Source: Pseudochrobactrum sp. sp1633
GTDB taxonomy: Bacteria; Pseudomonadota; Alphaproteobacteria; Rhizobiales; Rhizobiaceae
Direction: 5' to 3'
Assembly (NCBI RefSeq): GCF_030376605.1
Contig: NZ_JARRAE010000003.1
Location: 248,001 to 312,000, forward strand
Length of the DNA: 64,000 nucleotides
The notes under the pieces are model-generated. The model ran no database searches. It was given only the letters and a program-made list of their open reading frames with translations, and was not told the DNA's origin. Both the position numbers and the translations under genes were made by a program. Shown piece after piece: positions 38,001-46,900 of the stretch; positions within the stretch are counted from its first letter, which is position 1, and every line of letters starts with the position of its first letter.

Positions 38001-40994
38001 ATGAAAGAGCTCTTATTCGCAAGTACAGTACTTAGCAGTGCATTTATTTTTAGTTCAGCAGCGAATGCCGCACCATGTGTAGCCAATGCAAACGGCACCT
38101 TTACCGTTAACAACGGCAATAATCAAAACGGATGTTCTGTATCATCTGTCCAAAATATAATTGGTAATACATCTTCAGGTAATATCGGTTTTCTCATTTA
38201 AAGTCAGGGACTTAATCGTGTTTTGACAATTGAGAATGATTTCACAACGACGGTTAAGGGAGCTGTAGGTATCTCAGTTTATGGTACGTCTCCTGATTTT
38301 ACCTCAACATTTGACGCCTCCGGTAAAACAATTAATCTAACAATTGAGAATACTGATGCAAACTCTGCAGCGCCTGCCGGTGATAATATTGCCAAGAATG
38401 GTGTCGGGGTGACGCATGGTGGTACCGTGAGAATCGGTACATTGAATTTAAAGATGCTGAATTTGCCAAGCCGTGGGGTTTTTGAACATTATGGTGTGGT
38501 GGCCGGATCGACAAATAATGCCGGTGAAACATCCGCATTTAATGGTATGCGCTCAAGGGCGCTTTTTGATAATCTTGATATAAAAATGCAATCCGGACCG
38601 TATGTTTTTGGCTACCCTCTTTTAGTCGGTATTCGTGCTATACAGGGTGCACATCGGCAAAGCGGAAACGGATCTGCGGGCTATGTGGAAGTAAAGGGCG
38701 ATCTGGCAATCGATATTGATGCAGCGTCAAATGATGCCATTGGCATTTACGTATCAGGTTCAGAGCAAAACCGCAGGGTACCGGAAGTCAGGTTAAACAA
38801 CAGCAATATTAAAATTAAGAGTACATCCGGTCGTGCCAATGCAATCCGTCTGGGTAAAACGGCCGATGTCGGCACAGGTGAGGGTCGTCTGACCTCACTT
38901 GGTCGCATGGAAATTGATACAACGGCTGCTGCCAACAGTTCTGCCATCGCTGTGATCTGGCAGGGGGCTGTGTTGGATGCCAATACGGATGCTTCAAGTA
39001 CGACCATTGCGGCCGGCCGTGAAGCCATTAGTATCAGCGGTAATTTTAACCAATCCAATGCACAGACCGACACGATGTTCAATAATCTTGTTGCGTCTAC
39101 AACTTCAACAACAGCGAACCTTGTTGAAGTTGCGAGTAATCAACAAAATTATTTGCTGACTGTGCGTGGCTCCAGGAGTCTGCTGACAGCTGCCAGCGGC
39201 GGATATCTGCTTAATGTTGACGGAATAAGCGGTCAACCAAGTATAACTACGTTCAATTTTTCAGAAGGAACGATGCTTGGCCTGACCAATAAGGCAGCTG
39301 TATCGACTTTAAATCTGAATCTTGATCAGAAGGCAAAATGGGTTTTGCAGGAGAAGACCGGTTCTGCGCCTTCAACCACGGCTGTTTTCACCAAGCTAGA
39401 TCTTAAAAATGCTTCTGAAGTTGTAGCCTACGGATCAGGCGGTGCTCCCGCTGCCTTTACTTTGCAGGGAGACATCGACAACATTGGCGGTATTCTCAAC
39501 CTGTCAGATAGCAAAACCGGTGACCAGTTGATTCTGCGCGGGCAATATGTGGGCTCGCAGGGAGCTGTCGCACATCTGGATACATTCCTTGGCGCCAGCG
39601 GCTCAGCTTCTGATATGATTGTAAATGACGGTAGTGCAATTTCCGGACAGACCCTGCTGCATATTAAGAATACAGGGACTGATGCCGACGGGACAGATAC
39701 TGAGCCGGGGCATGGCATTAAGCTTGTAAACTCGATTAATGGCGGCACAACAACAGCTGATGCCTTCATGCTTGATGCAAGTGCAACCAACGCCTATCAG
39801 TTTAATGACAAGACTGTTGTTGGTGCCGGCGCCTACGCATATTCCTTGTATAGAGGGCCAAATGCCAAATCCTCTTCCGCATCTGATGAGTATTCAGACA
39901 GTGAGATTGCGGATGATTGGTATTTGCGCTCACAACTCGACAAAAAAGACCCTGAGCCGCAGTTTACACAGGGTGTGCCTGTCTATGAGGCTTATCCGCA
40001 GATCCTGTTGGCTTTGAACAGCCTGCCCACACTCCAGCAGCGTGTCGGCAATCGCTACTGGAGCAATGCCGGTAATATTATGATTGAGCAGGGTGCGGAC
40101 GTGATCGGTACTCCGGCTGTTCCTGCGGCTGAAGCCGGAAGCTTTACCGAACGCAACGGCATCTGGGGACGTATTGAAGGTCAGCACCTGAAGTCTAAAC
40201 CGGCCGCCACCACATCAGGCACGCAGTATGATGCTGATATCTTTAAAATGCAGGCCGGTCTTGATGGCGTTTTAACAGAGACTGATAATGGTCTGCTGAT
40301 TGGCGGTATTACTGTTCATTATGGCCACGCATCAGCAGATACCCGTTCGGAACATGGTCTTGGTAAGATCTCTGTCGACGGTTATGGCTTTGGTGGTACG
40401 CTGACCTGGTATGGAAATAACGGTTTCTATGTTGATACGCAGGCACAGGCAACATGGTATGACAGTGATCTGAGTACCAGAGGCGGAAGTGCTGTCTCTC
40501 TTGTCGATGGCAATAACGGCTTTGGTTATGCTTTATCTGCTGAAACCGGTAAGCGGATTGCGCTGAATGACCGCTGGTCGGTTACACCGCAGGCACAGCT
40601 TATTTATTCCAATGTCGATTTTGATAATTTTACCGATCAGTATAATGGTGCTGTTTCCCTCCATAAGGGCGACAGTCTTCAGGGGCGCATCGGTGTTTCC
40701 GCGGATTATCAGAACTCCTGGTACAATGACAAAGGCATGATAAACCGTTCTTATGTCTACGGTATTGCCAATTTGTATTATGAGTTCCTCGACGGCTCAG
40801 CGGTTGATGTATCGTCTGTACGTTTTGCCAGCCGCAATGACCGCTTCTGGGGCGGGATTGGACTGGGTGGCAGCTACAACTGGGATAATGATAAATATTC
40901 CATCTATGGCGAGGGGGCGGTAAATACGAGCCTCAATAATTTCGGAGACAGCTACGCCTATAAAGGAACCATCGGACTTCGTGTTAAATGGTGA
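38001..40994 (+). pseudogene. Autotransporter adhesin, interrupted by an in-frame TAA
   Basis: Type V autotransporter. The signal peptide (MKELLFASTVLSSAFIFSSA, cut near ANA-AP) is followed by a passenger of about 640 residues with beta-helix-like repeats rich in Asn, Thr and Ser, then a C-terminal 12-strand barrel from about NGIWGRIEGQHLK to the last residues GTIGLRVKW. ATG 38001 has GGAGG at six bases. A TAA at 38199-38201 (codon 67) cuts the frame, and translation would resume only at a TTG at 38223 without signal peptide. Both parts are in the same frame, so a single base change made the stop. Likely a pseudogene unless the stop is read through. The intact rest suggests the change is recent. 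Confidence 0.85.
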
Positions 40995-41021
40995 TAAGTT
41001 TGAATATCTCTTAAAAACATT

Positions 41022-41051
41022 GAAGCCCTGGAGACATCCGGGGCTTTTTTA
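41022..41051 (+). terminator. Terminator after the autotransporter
   Basis: Stem GAAGCCCTGGA / TCCGGGGCTTT with one T-G pair, GACA loop, and T run (to 41050). Confidence 0.8.
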
Positions 41052-41119
41052 TAAATCATCAAGCATTTGATAACGCAAAGCGATTTTGAAATGTGGCTGC
41101 AAATTATCTACGGAGAAAG

Positions 41120-41195
41120 TGGTGAGCGCGCACGGGTTCGAACCGTGGACCTACTGATTAAAAGTCAGTTGCTCTACCGGCTGAGCTACGCGCTC
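41120..41195 (-). tRNA. tRNA-Lys (anticodon UUU), copy 1
   Basis: Full cloverleaf on the minus strand: acceptor GAGCGCG/CGCGCTC, D arm GCTC/GAGC, anticodon stem ACTGA/TCAGT around CTTTTAA, T arm CACGG-TTCGAAC-CCGTG, discriminator A, encoded CCA. 76 bases with CCA. Its own promoter lies about 60 bases upstream. Confidence 0.97.
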
Positions 41196-41260
41196 TTGCA
41201 ATTTCGAAGACACAAGGTCTTTGTCAGGAGCATCTCGGTAATGCTCTGCAAGTGGGGCGA

Positions 41261-41289
41261 TACATAGGGTGGTTTGACGCTATCGTCAA
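41261..41289 (-). promoter_or_regulatory. Sigma-70 promoter of tRNA-Lys copy 1
   Basis: Minus strand: TTGACG (41289-41284), a 17-base spacer, TATGTA (41266-41261). Same boxes and spacing as copy 2, though the spacer sequences differ. Confidence 0.75.
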
Positions 41290-41408
41290 CAGCAAAAATC
41301 AGTGTTTAAATTCAAAGTTTTAATTTTATGCACAGAATATGCAGGATTGCATATACATGCTCGTTGAGCTGAAATATTGATTTTTTAATTTTATAAAAAG
41401 GGAGAGAG

Positions 41409-41484
41409 TGGTGAGCGCGCACGGGTTCGAACCGTGGACCTACTGATTAAAAGTCAGTTGCTCTACCGGCTGAGCTACGCGCTC
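41409..41484 (-). tRNA. tRNA-Lys (anticodon UUU), copy 2
   Basis: Identical in the mature tRNA to copy 1, 289 bases further on. Same acceptor GAGCGCG, anticodon loop CTTTTAA and encoded CCA. The two have separate promoters, so they are independent genes made by tandem duplication. Confidence 0.97.
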
Positions 41485-41549
41485 TTGCAATTTCGAAGAC
41501 ACAAGGTCTTTGTGAGGAGCATCTCGGTAATGCTCTGCAAGTGGGGCGA

Positions 41550-41578
41550 TACATAGGTGCGGTAATTCGGATCGTCAA
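41550..41578 (-). promoter_or_regulatory. Sigma-70 promoter of tRNA-Lys copy 2
   Basis: Minus strand: TTGACG (41578-41573), 17 bases, TATGTA (41555-41550). The spacer differs from copy 1 while both boxes are kept, which points to selection on the promoter. Confidence 0.75.
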
Positions 41579-41935
41579 CACCCAAAATCATCGTTTTCCA
41601 TGAGAAAAGGTGTTTTCTTGAGTTTTTTCTGATTTTTCCCCAGATAGGTGACCAGATTTTAGCTTTAGGCACCACGTAATTTATGTTTTCAGGCTCCGGT
41701 TCTCAAAACGAAGCGGGAGATTATATGCGTTTTGTATAATTATCCTTCAAATTGATTCCCCTAAGCCATTGTTTGCGTGGTTGATTCTTTGGGGGACGGC
41801 CTGTTGTCTGAATAAACAAGACATTTGATACGCAAACTTTAAAGGTAACGGCATCGTCTGTTTCTATCTTTTGAATTTCTGGCTATAAGACGCGCACAGA
41901 CAATCTTCTGCAATGCGCGGAGGATGCACCACAGA

Positions 41936-41989
41936 ATGGCGCAGAACCATTTTGGCCGGATTTTTCCGGTGACTGGTTCCGCAGCATGA
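41936..41989 (+). promoter_or_regulatory. ccdA leader with possible 17-residue upstream ORF
   Basis: ATG at 41936 opens MAQNHFGRIFPVTGSAA and stops 12 bases before ccdA; a GGAGG precedes it by about 12 bases. Its DNA (GCGCA...TTTTGGCCGGA.TTTTCCGGTG) is shared with the lipA leader. It may be a leader peptide or only a structural element with the CCGGA/TCCGG dyad. Confidence 0.45.
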
Positions 41990-42001
41990 CAGGAAAACAC
42001 T

Positions 42002-42748
42002 ATGGCAATTGACATTTCTTACCTTACAGCTGTTGGTGCCGGTGCCTTGTCTTTTCTCTCTCCCTGTGTGCTGCCGCTGGTGCCGCCTTATCTCTGTTAT
42101 ATGGCGGGCGTGAGTGTGGATGATTTCCGCAATGGCGGCGAGGCCTCGCAGGCCATGCGCAACCGTATCCGTTTGCTGCTGACGTCATTTGCATTCGTTC
42201 TCGGCTTTACCACTGTTTTTGTGGCGCTCGGTGCCGGTGCATCATCGATCGGTCACTTTCTGCGCCAATGGCAGCAGGAAATGGCAATTGCCGCCGGTCT
42301 TGTGATTATTGTGATGGGTTTGAACTTCCTCGGGCTAATCCGCATTCCGATGCTGTCGCGGGAAGCGCGCTTTCAGGCCAATTCCGCACCGGCCACACCG
42401 CTGGGTGCTTATATTATGGGGTTGGCCTTTGCATTCGGCTGGACACCATGTATCGGGCCGGTGTTGGGGCCGATCCTGACACTCGCAGGCTCAAAAGCTT
42501 CGGTGCTCGATGGCGCATCACTGCTGGCTGTTTATTCGCTGGGACTGGGCATTCCGTTTATGCTGGCGGCATTATTCTCCGGCAGATTTATGCGTTTCCT
42601 CTCACGTTTCCGCGTGCATATGGGCAAGGTAGAAAAAGTGATGGGTATTCTGCTGGTGCTTGCCGGTATCCTGTTCCTCACAGGCGGTATGGAGGCTTTT
42701 GCCTTCTGGTTGCTTGAGACATTCCCTGTGCTGGGTAAACTCGGATAA
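42002..42748 (+). CDS. ccdA: Cytochrome c biogenesis protein CcdA
   Basis: Inner-membrane thiol carrier that passes electrons from cytoplasmic thioredoxin to periplasmic partners for cytochrome c maturation. 248 residues with six hydrophobic segments. The redox Cys pair sits in membrane segments 1 and 4: LSPCVLPLVPPYLCY and FGWTPCIGPVLG. It begins directly with the membrane part, as CcdA does, without the periplasmic domains of DsbD. No partner thioredoxin is adjacent. Confidence 0.94.
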   Translation: MAIDISYLTAVGAGALSFLSPCVLPLVPPYLCYMAGVSVDDFRNGGEASQAMRNRIRLLLTSFAFVLGFTTVFVALGAGASSIGHFLRQWQQEMAIAAGLVIIVMGLNFLGLIRIPMLSREARFQANSAPATPLGAYIMGLAFAFGWTPCIGPVLGPILTLAGSKASVLDGASLLAVYSLGLGIPFMLAALFSGRFMRFLSRFRVHMGKVEKVMGILLVLAGILFLTGGMEAFAFWLLETFPVLGKLG

Positions 42749-42959
42749 TCATCACAGATCGTGCCGTTTGTTTCTGAAAAGTGACCGGCTTGCTCATAAA
42801 ATTTATAGAAGCGCGGATTTAAAAACAGATTTATACAGCTAATCATGCAGATCCGTTTACCGCTGCCTTGTATTGTGTAAATGAATCTATACGTTTCGCC
42901 CGTAAAGTGGTTCTGATAAATCAGACCATTGACTGCCAGTTCGAATAACGGAAATATTT

Positions 42960-44321
42960 ATGGCTTCCAGATCCTGCCTGACCATCATCCTCGCTGCCGG
43001 TGAGGGTACACGCATGAAATCCTCTATGTCGAAAGTACTGCATGAGATCGCCGGTTTGCCGCTGGTAGGCCATGTGGTCAAGGCTGTGCAGGGCGCTGAT
43101 GATGAGGTCGATCTGGCGGTTGTGGTCGGGCGCGGCGCGGAAGATGTGCAAAAAGCTGTCGGCAAAATCAGCACGACTGCGCGTTTTTATGAGCAGACCG
43201 AGCGTCTGGGTACTGCCCACGCGGTTCTGGCTGCGCGTGAAGCACTGGCCGAAAATCATGATGATGTGCTGGTGGTTTTTGGCGATACGCCGCTGATCGA
43301 AGAAACCTCATTGCGCGCTGCCCGTAACAAGCTGGCTGAAGGTGCGGATATTGTGGTGATGGGCTTTCGTCCTGAAAATCCGACCGGCTATGGCCGCCTG
43401 GTTGAAGAGAATGGCAAGCTGATTGCTATTGTTGAAGAAAAAGATGCGACAGACGATCAGCGCAAAATCATTTTCTGCAATGGTGGGTTGATGGCGCTGA
43501 ACGGCAAACATGCGCTGCAGCTGATCTCTGCCGTGAAGAACGATAATTCCAAAGGCGAATATTATCTCACTGATGTGGTGAAGCTGGCGCATGCGCAAGG
43601 TCTGAATGTTATCGCCATTGATGTGCCGGTTGAGAATGTCATCGGCATTAATAATCGTGCTGAACTGGCCGAAGCTGAAGCTCTGTGGCAGGCACGTAAA
43701 CGCCGTGATGTGATGCTGTCCGGTGTGACGCTGATTGCACCAGAAACGGTTTTCTTTGCTCATGATACGCTGATTGAAGCGGATGTGCTGATTGAACCGA
43801 ATGTCTTCTTCGGCGCTAAAGTGACTGTTGAAAGCGGCGCGGTCATCCATGCATTCTCGCATATTGAAGGTGCCCATATTGGTGCCAATGCCAACGTGGG
43901 GCCGTTTGCGCGCTTACGTCCGGGTGCAAAGCTTGGCACGAAAGCCAAGGTCGGCAATTTCTGCGAAGTGAAAAATGCGGATATCGGCACCGGTGCTAAG
44001 GTCAATCATCTGTCCTATATCGGCGATGCGACTGTGGGTGCGGAAACCAATATCGGTGCGGGCGTCATCACCTGCAATTATGACGGCTATAACAAGTTTA
44101 AAACCATAATTGGCAGCAATGCATTTGTCGGTTCCAACTCTGCTCTGGTTGCACCGCTGACAATCGGTAACGGTGTCTATGTGGCTTCCGGCAGCGTGAT
44201 TACGGATGAAGTGCCTGAGAATGCATTAGCGCTCGGCCGTGCCCGTCAGGTCAACAAAGAAGGTCGTGCAGAAGTTTTGCGCGAAAAGTATAAAGCCATT
44301 AAGGCAAATAAAAACAAATAA
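42960..44321 (+). CDS. glmU: Bifunctional UDP-N-acetylglucosamine pyrophosphorylase / glucosamine-1-phosphate acetyltransferase
   Basis: Last two steps of UDP-GlcNAc synthesis for peptidoglycan and LPS. 453 residues: N-terminal nucleotidyltransferase with [13 protein letters not shown] and FGDTPLI, C-terminal left-handed beta-helix of hexapeptide repeats ([20 protein letters not shown], the acetyltransferase [11 protein letters not shown]). glmS, the first step of the same pathway, follows 107 bases downstream. Confidence 0.97.
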   Translation: MASRSCLTIILAAGEGTRMKSSMSKVLHEIAGLPLVGHVVKAVQGADDEVDLAVVVGRGAEDVQKAVGKISTTARFYEQTERLGTAHAVLAAREALAENHDDVLVVFGDTPLIEETSLRAARNKLAEGADIVVMGFRPENPTGYGRLVEENGKLIAIVEEKDATDDQRKIIFCNGGLMALNGKHALQLISAVKNDNSKGEYYLTDVVKLAHAQGLNVIAIDVPVENVIGINNRAELAEAEALWQARKRRDVMLSGVTLIAPETVFFAHDTLIEADVLIEPNVFFGAKVTVESGAVIHAFSHIEGAHIGANANVGPFARLRPGAKLGTKAKVGNFCEVKNADIGTGAKVNHLSYIGDATVGAETNIGAGVITCNYDGYNKFKTIIGSNAFVGSNSALVAPLTIGNGVYVASGSVITDEVPENALALGRARQVNKEGRAEVLREKYKAIKANKNK

Positions 44322-44331
44322 TTATCATAAA

Positions 44332-44360
44332 AACATCATTTTAAAATTTAGAATGATGTT
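44332..44360 (+). terminator. Weak AT-rich hairpin after glmU
   Basis: AACATCATT / AATGATGTT around an 11-base AT loop, no long T run. It may be only a leader structure of glmS. Confidence 0.35.
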
Positions 44361-44371
44361 CGGAATTGTGT

Positions 44372-44396
44372 GGTCTTGAGACCTATAGGTCAGACC
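44372..44396. repeat. Nested palindrome in the glmS leader
   Basis: GGTCT-TGA-GACCTATAGGTC-AGACC. The inner 12 bases are a perfect palindrome; the outer arms GGTCT/AGACC pair too. It lies 33 bases before the glmS start, so it could be an operator or a leader structure. It does not resemble the glmS ribozyme of Firmicutes. Confidence 0.5.
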
Positions 44397-44428
44397 TTAA
44401 AACAAAGACGCAACAGGAACAGACACTC

Positions 44429-46252
44429 ATGTGCGGAATTATTGGTATTGTTGGCAAACAGCCGGTCGCTATGCGGCTTGTGGATGCACTGAAGCGTCTG
44501 GAATATCGCGGTTATGATTCAGCCGGTATCGCCACTCTGGTCGAGGATCAGATCGTGCGCAGCCGTGCGGAAGGTAAGCTGGTTAATCTGGAGAACCGCT
44601 TGGCAGCAGAACCGCTGAGCGGAACAATCGGTATTGGTCATACACGCTGGGCAACCCACGGCGCACCAACTGAACGCAATGCGCATCCCCATGCCACCGA
44701 GCAGGTTGCGATTGTACACAACGGCATTATCGAAAATTTTGCCGAACTACGCACTGAGCTGGAAGCGGAAGGCGTAAAGTTCCAGAGTGATACGGATACG
44801 GAAACTGTGGCGCAGCTGGTAGCACGCAATATCCGCTCCGGTGATGCACCTGTTGATGCGGTGCGCAACGTGCTTGGCCGTCTGCGCGGTGCTTTTGCGC
44901 TGGCCTTCCTGTTCACCGGCGAGAACGAAATGCTGGTTGCGGCGCGTCGCGGTTCGCCGCTGGCAATCGGCTATGGCGAAGGGGAAATGTTCCTCGGCTC
45001 CGATGCGATTGCGCTGGCACCTTTCACAGATAAAGTGACCTATCTGGAAGATGGTGACTGGGCAGTTCTGACCCGTGACAGCGTAGCCATCTATGATGAA
45101 GGCAATAATGCGGTCAGCCGCGTTGTGCAGCAGTCGGCCAGTGGTGCCTATGTTGTCAACAAGGGCAACTATAAGCACTTCATGGAAAAGGAAATCTATG
45201 AGCAGCCGGAAGTGATTTCTCGCACACTGGCGCATTATCTGGATTTCGCATCCTCGTCGATCCGCACAGATGTCAATAATATCGACTGGTCGAAGATCAA
45301 CCGCATGGCCGTTTCCGCCTGCGGTACTGCTTATTATGCCGCGACAATCGGCAAATATTGGCTGGAACGCTATGCGCGTCTGCCGGTGGAAATCGATATT
45401 GCATCGGAATTCCGCTACCGTGAAATGCCGCTCTCAACTGATACGCTGGCACTGTTTGTGTCGCAGTCGGGTGAAACCGCCGATACGCTGGCCTCGCTGC
45501 GCTATTGCCGCTCGCAAGGCCTGCCGATTGCAGCTGTGGTCAATGTGCGTGAATCCACGATTGCCCGTGAGGCCGATATTGTTCTGCCGACACTGGCAGG
45601 GCCTGAAATCGGCGTGGCATCGACCAAGGCTTTCACCTGTCAGCTTTCGGTTTTAGCTTCACTGGCGCTGTCTGCTGCCAAGGCGCGCGGAACCATTACA
45701 CCTGAAGAAGAGAAGGAGCTGGTTGATCAGCTGGGCAATCTCTCCGGTGTGCTACATGAAGCGCTGAAACTGGCACCTAAGGTCGAAGCCATCTGCCGCG
45801 ATCTGATGAATGTCAAAGATGTGCTTTATCTCGGTCGCGGCACATCCTATCCGCTGGCTCTCGAAGGCGCGCTGAAGCTCAAGGAAATCTCCTATATTCA
45901 CGCAGAAGGCTATGCAGCCGGTGAGCTGAAGCACGGACCGATTGCCCTGATCGATGAAACCATGCCGGTGATTGTGATTGCTCCATTTGATCGTCTTTAT
46001 GAAAAGACCGTGTCGAATATGCAGGAAGTGGCAGCCCGTGGCGGCCGCATCATCCTGATCACTGACAAAGAAGGTGCAAAACACGCCAATGTGAATGCGC
46101 ATTCCGTGCTGATTATGCCGGATGTGCCGGAATTCATCGCGCCTCTGGTCTATGCGCTGCCGATCCAGATGTTGGCTTATTACACTGCCGTCTTCATGGG
46201 AACAGACGTGGATCAGCCGCGTAATTTGGCAAAATCTGTGACTGTTGAATAA
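44429..46252 (+). CDS. glmS: Glutamine-fructose-6-phosphate aminotransferase (isomerizing)
   Basis: Makes glucosamine-6-phosphate from fructose-6-phosphate and glutamine. 607 residues: the N-terminal Cys2 nucleophile (MCGIIGIVG), glutaminase GHTRWATHG, then two SIS domains (SACGTAYYAA, VSQSGETADTL, and LGRGTSYPLALEGALKLKE). It ends in DQPRNLAKSVTVE. An in-frame GTG at 44366 is rejected because Cys must be residue 2 to be catalytic; AGGA lies ten bases before the ATG. Confidence 0.98.
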   Translation: MCGIIGIVGKQPVAMRLVDALKRLEYRGYDSAGIATLVEDQIVRSRAEGKLVNLENRLAAEPLSGTIGIGHTRWATHGAPTERNAHPHATEQVAIVHNGIIENFAELRTELEAEGVKFQSDTDTETVAQLVARNIRSGDAPVDAVRNVLGRLRGAFALAFLFTGENEMLVAARRGSPLAIGYGEGEMFLGSDAIALAPFTDKVTYLEDGDWAVLTRDSVAIYDEGNNAVSRVVQQSASGAYVVNKGNYKHFMEKEIYEQPEVISRTLAHYLDFASSSIRTDVNNIDWSKINRMAVSACGTAYYAATIGKYWLERYARLPVEIDIASEFRYREMPLSTDTLALFVSQSGETADTLASLRYCRSQGLPIAAVVNVRESTIAREADIVLPTLAGPEIGVASTKAFTCQLSVLASLALSAAKARGTITPEEEKELVDQLGNLSGVLHEALKLAPKVEAICRDLMNVKDVLYLGRGTSYPLALEGALKLKEISYIHAEGYAAGELKHGPIALIDETMPVIVIAPFDRLYEKTVSNMQEVAARGGRIILITDKEGAKHANVNAHSVLIMPDVPEFIAPLVYALPIQMLAYYTAVFMGTDVDQPRNLAKSVTVE

Positions 46253-46336
46253 TTAATTCAATATGATGTTAGGTAGATAGTTGAGGTTTGAACAAGACAA
46301 AGGTGATGTCTATTAATTTTCCTAGGGAAATTTAAC

Positions 46337-46843
46337 ATGTTGATCATTTTGGGTGGATTACCAGGAAGCGGAAAAAGCACGATTGCGAAGTTGCTGGCTG
46401 AGAAGTTAGCTGCGGTGTATCTGCATATCGATACAATTGAACAGGCTATCAGTGCATCGTCTCTTGATAAAAACCCCAAAATAGGACCAGAGGGATACTT
46501 CGTGGCTTATGACGTAGCAAGAGAAAATTTACGTTTAGGCTTATTGGTTATCATTGATTCAGTAAACGCAATAAATTTGACACGAAAAGCATTCCGAGAT
46601 GTTGCTGTGTTTGCAAATGTACCATTTTTAGAGGTGGAAATTTATTGCTCAAATCAAAACGAACATCGTTCTCGCGTGGAAAGCCGTATTGCAGATAATG
46701 AGGGGAAAAAGTCTCCAGATTGGCATCAGGTAATTAGTCGTAACTATGAGCCTTGGGAAACAACGCCATTGCGGCTGGATAGTTTTCAGTTATCAGCTCT
46801 CCAATGTGCGAATGAAATTATTTCTGTGATTAAAGCAAAATAA
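46337..46843 (+). CDS. P-loop kinase-like protein (AAA/zeta-toxin/adenylate-type)
   Basis: 168 residues with Walker A GGLPGSGKSTIAKLLAEKL at residues 6-24 and a Walker B-like LLVIIDSVNA. A RSRVESRIADNEGKK segment resembles the lid of small-molecule kinases. The family covers adenylylsulfate kinase, chloramphenicol phosphotransferase and polynucleotide kinase-like proteins; substrate unknown. No antitoxin-like gene is next to it, so zeta-type toxicity is not supported. It is more AT-rich and uses rarer codons than glmS or recG on either side, which suggests transfer. Confidence 0.7.
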   Translation: MLIILGGLPGSGKSTIAKLLAEKLAAVYLHIDTIEQAISASSLDKNPKIGPEGYFVAYDVARENLRLGLLVIIDSVNAINLTRKAFRDVAVFANVPFLEVEIYCSNQNEHRSRVESRIADNEGKKSPDWHQVISRNYEPWETTPLRLDSFQLSALQCANEIISVIKAK

Positions 46844-46860
46844 TATTATATTGACGATTG

Positions 46861-46900
46861 GATAACAAAAAGGCGGCTCATAAGCCGCCTTTTTGTTATC
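46861..46900. terminator. Bidirectional terminator between the P-loop kinase and recG
   Basis: Perfect 18-bp inverted repeat (46861-46878, 46883-46900) with GC core AGGCGGCT, CATA loop and T runs on both strands. The recG stop codon lies inside the right arm. Confidence 0.92.

Larger units (their letters stand above)
41485..42001. other. Region between tRNA-Lys and ccdA
   Basis: 517 bases. The first 76 are the duplicated tRNA leader, then the copy 2 promoter, then AT-rich DNA without a recognisable gene. The last 80 hold the ccdA leader element and a short upstream frame. Confidence 0.5.

Noticed and set aside
44366-44428. Longer N-terminus for glmS from GTG 44366
   Set aside because: Would bury the catalytic Cys, which must be residue 2; the upstream DNA is a palindrome, not coding.
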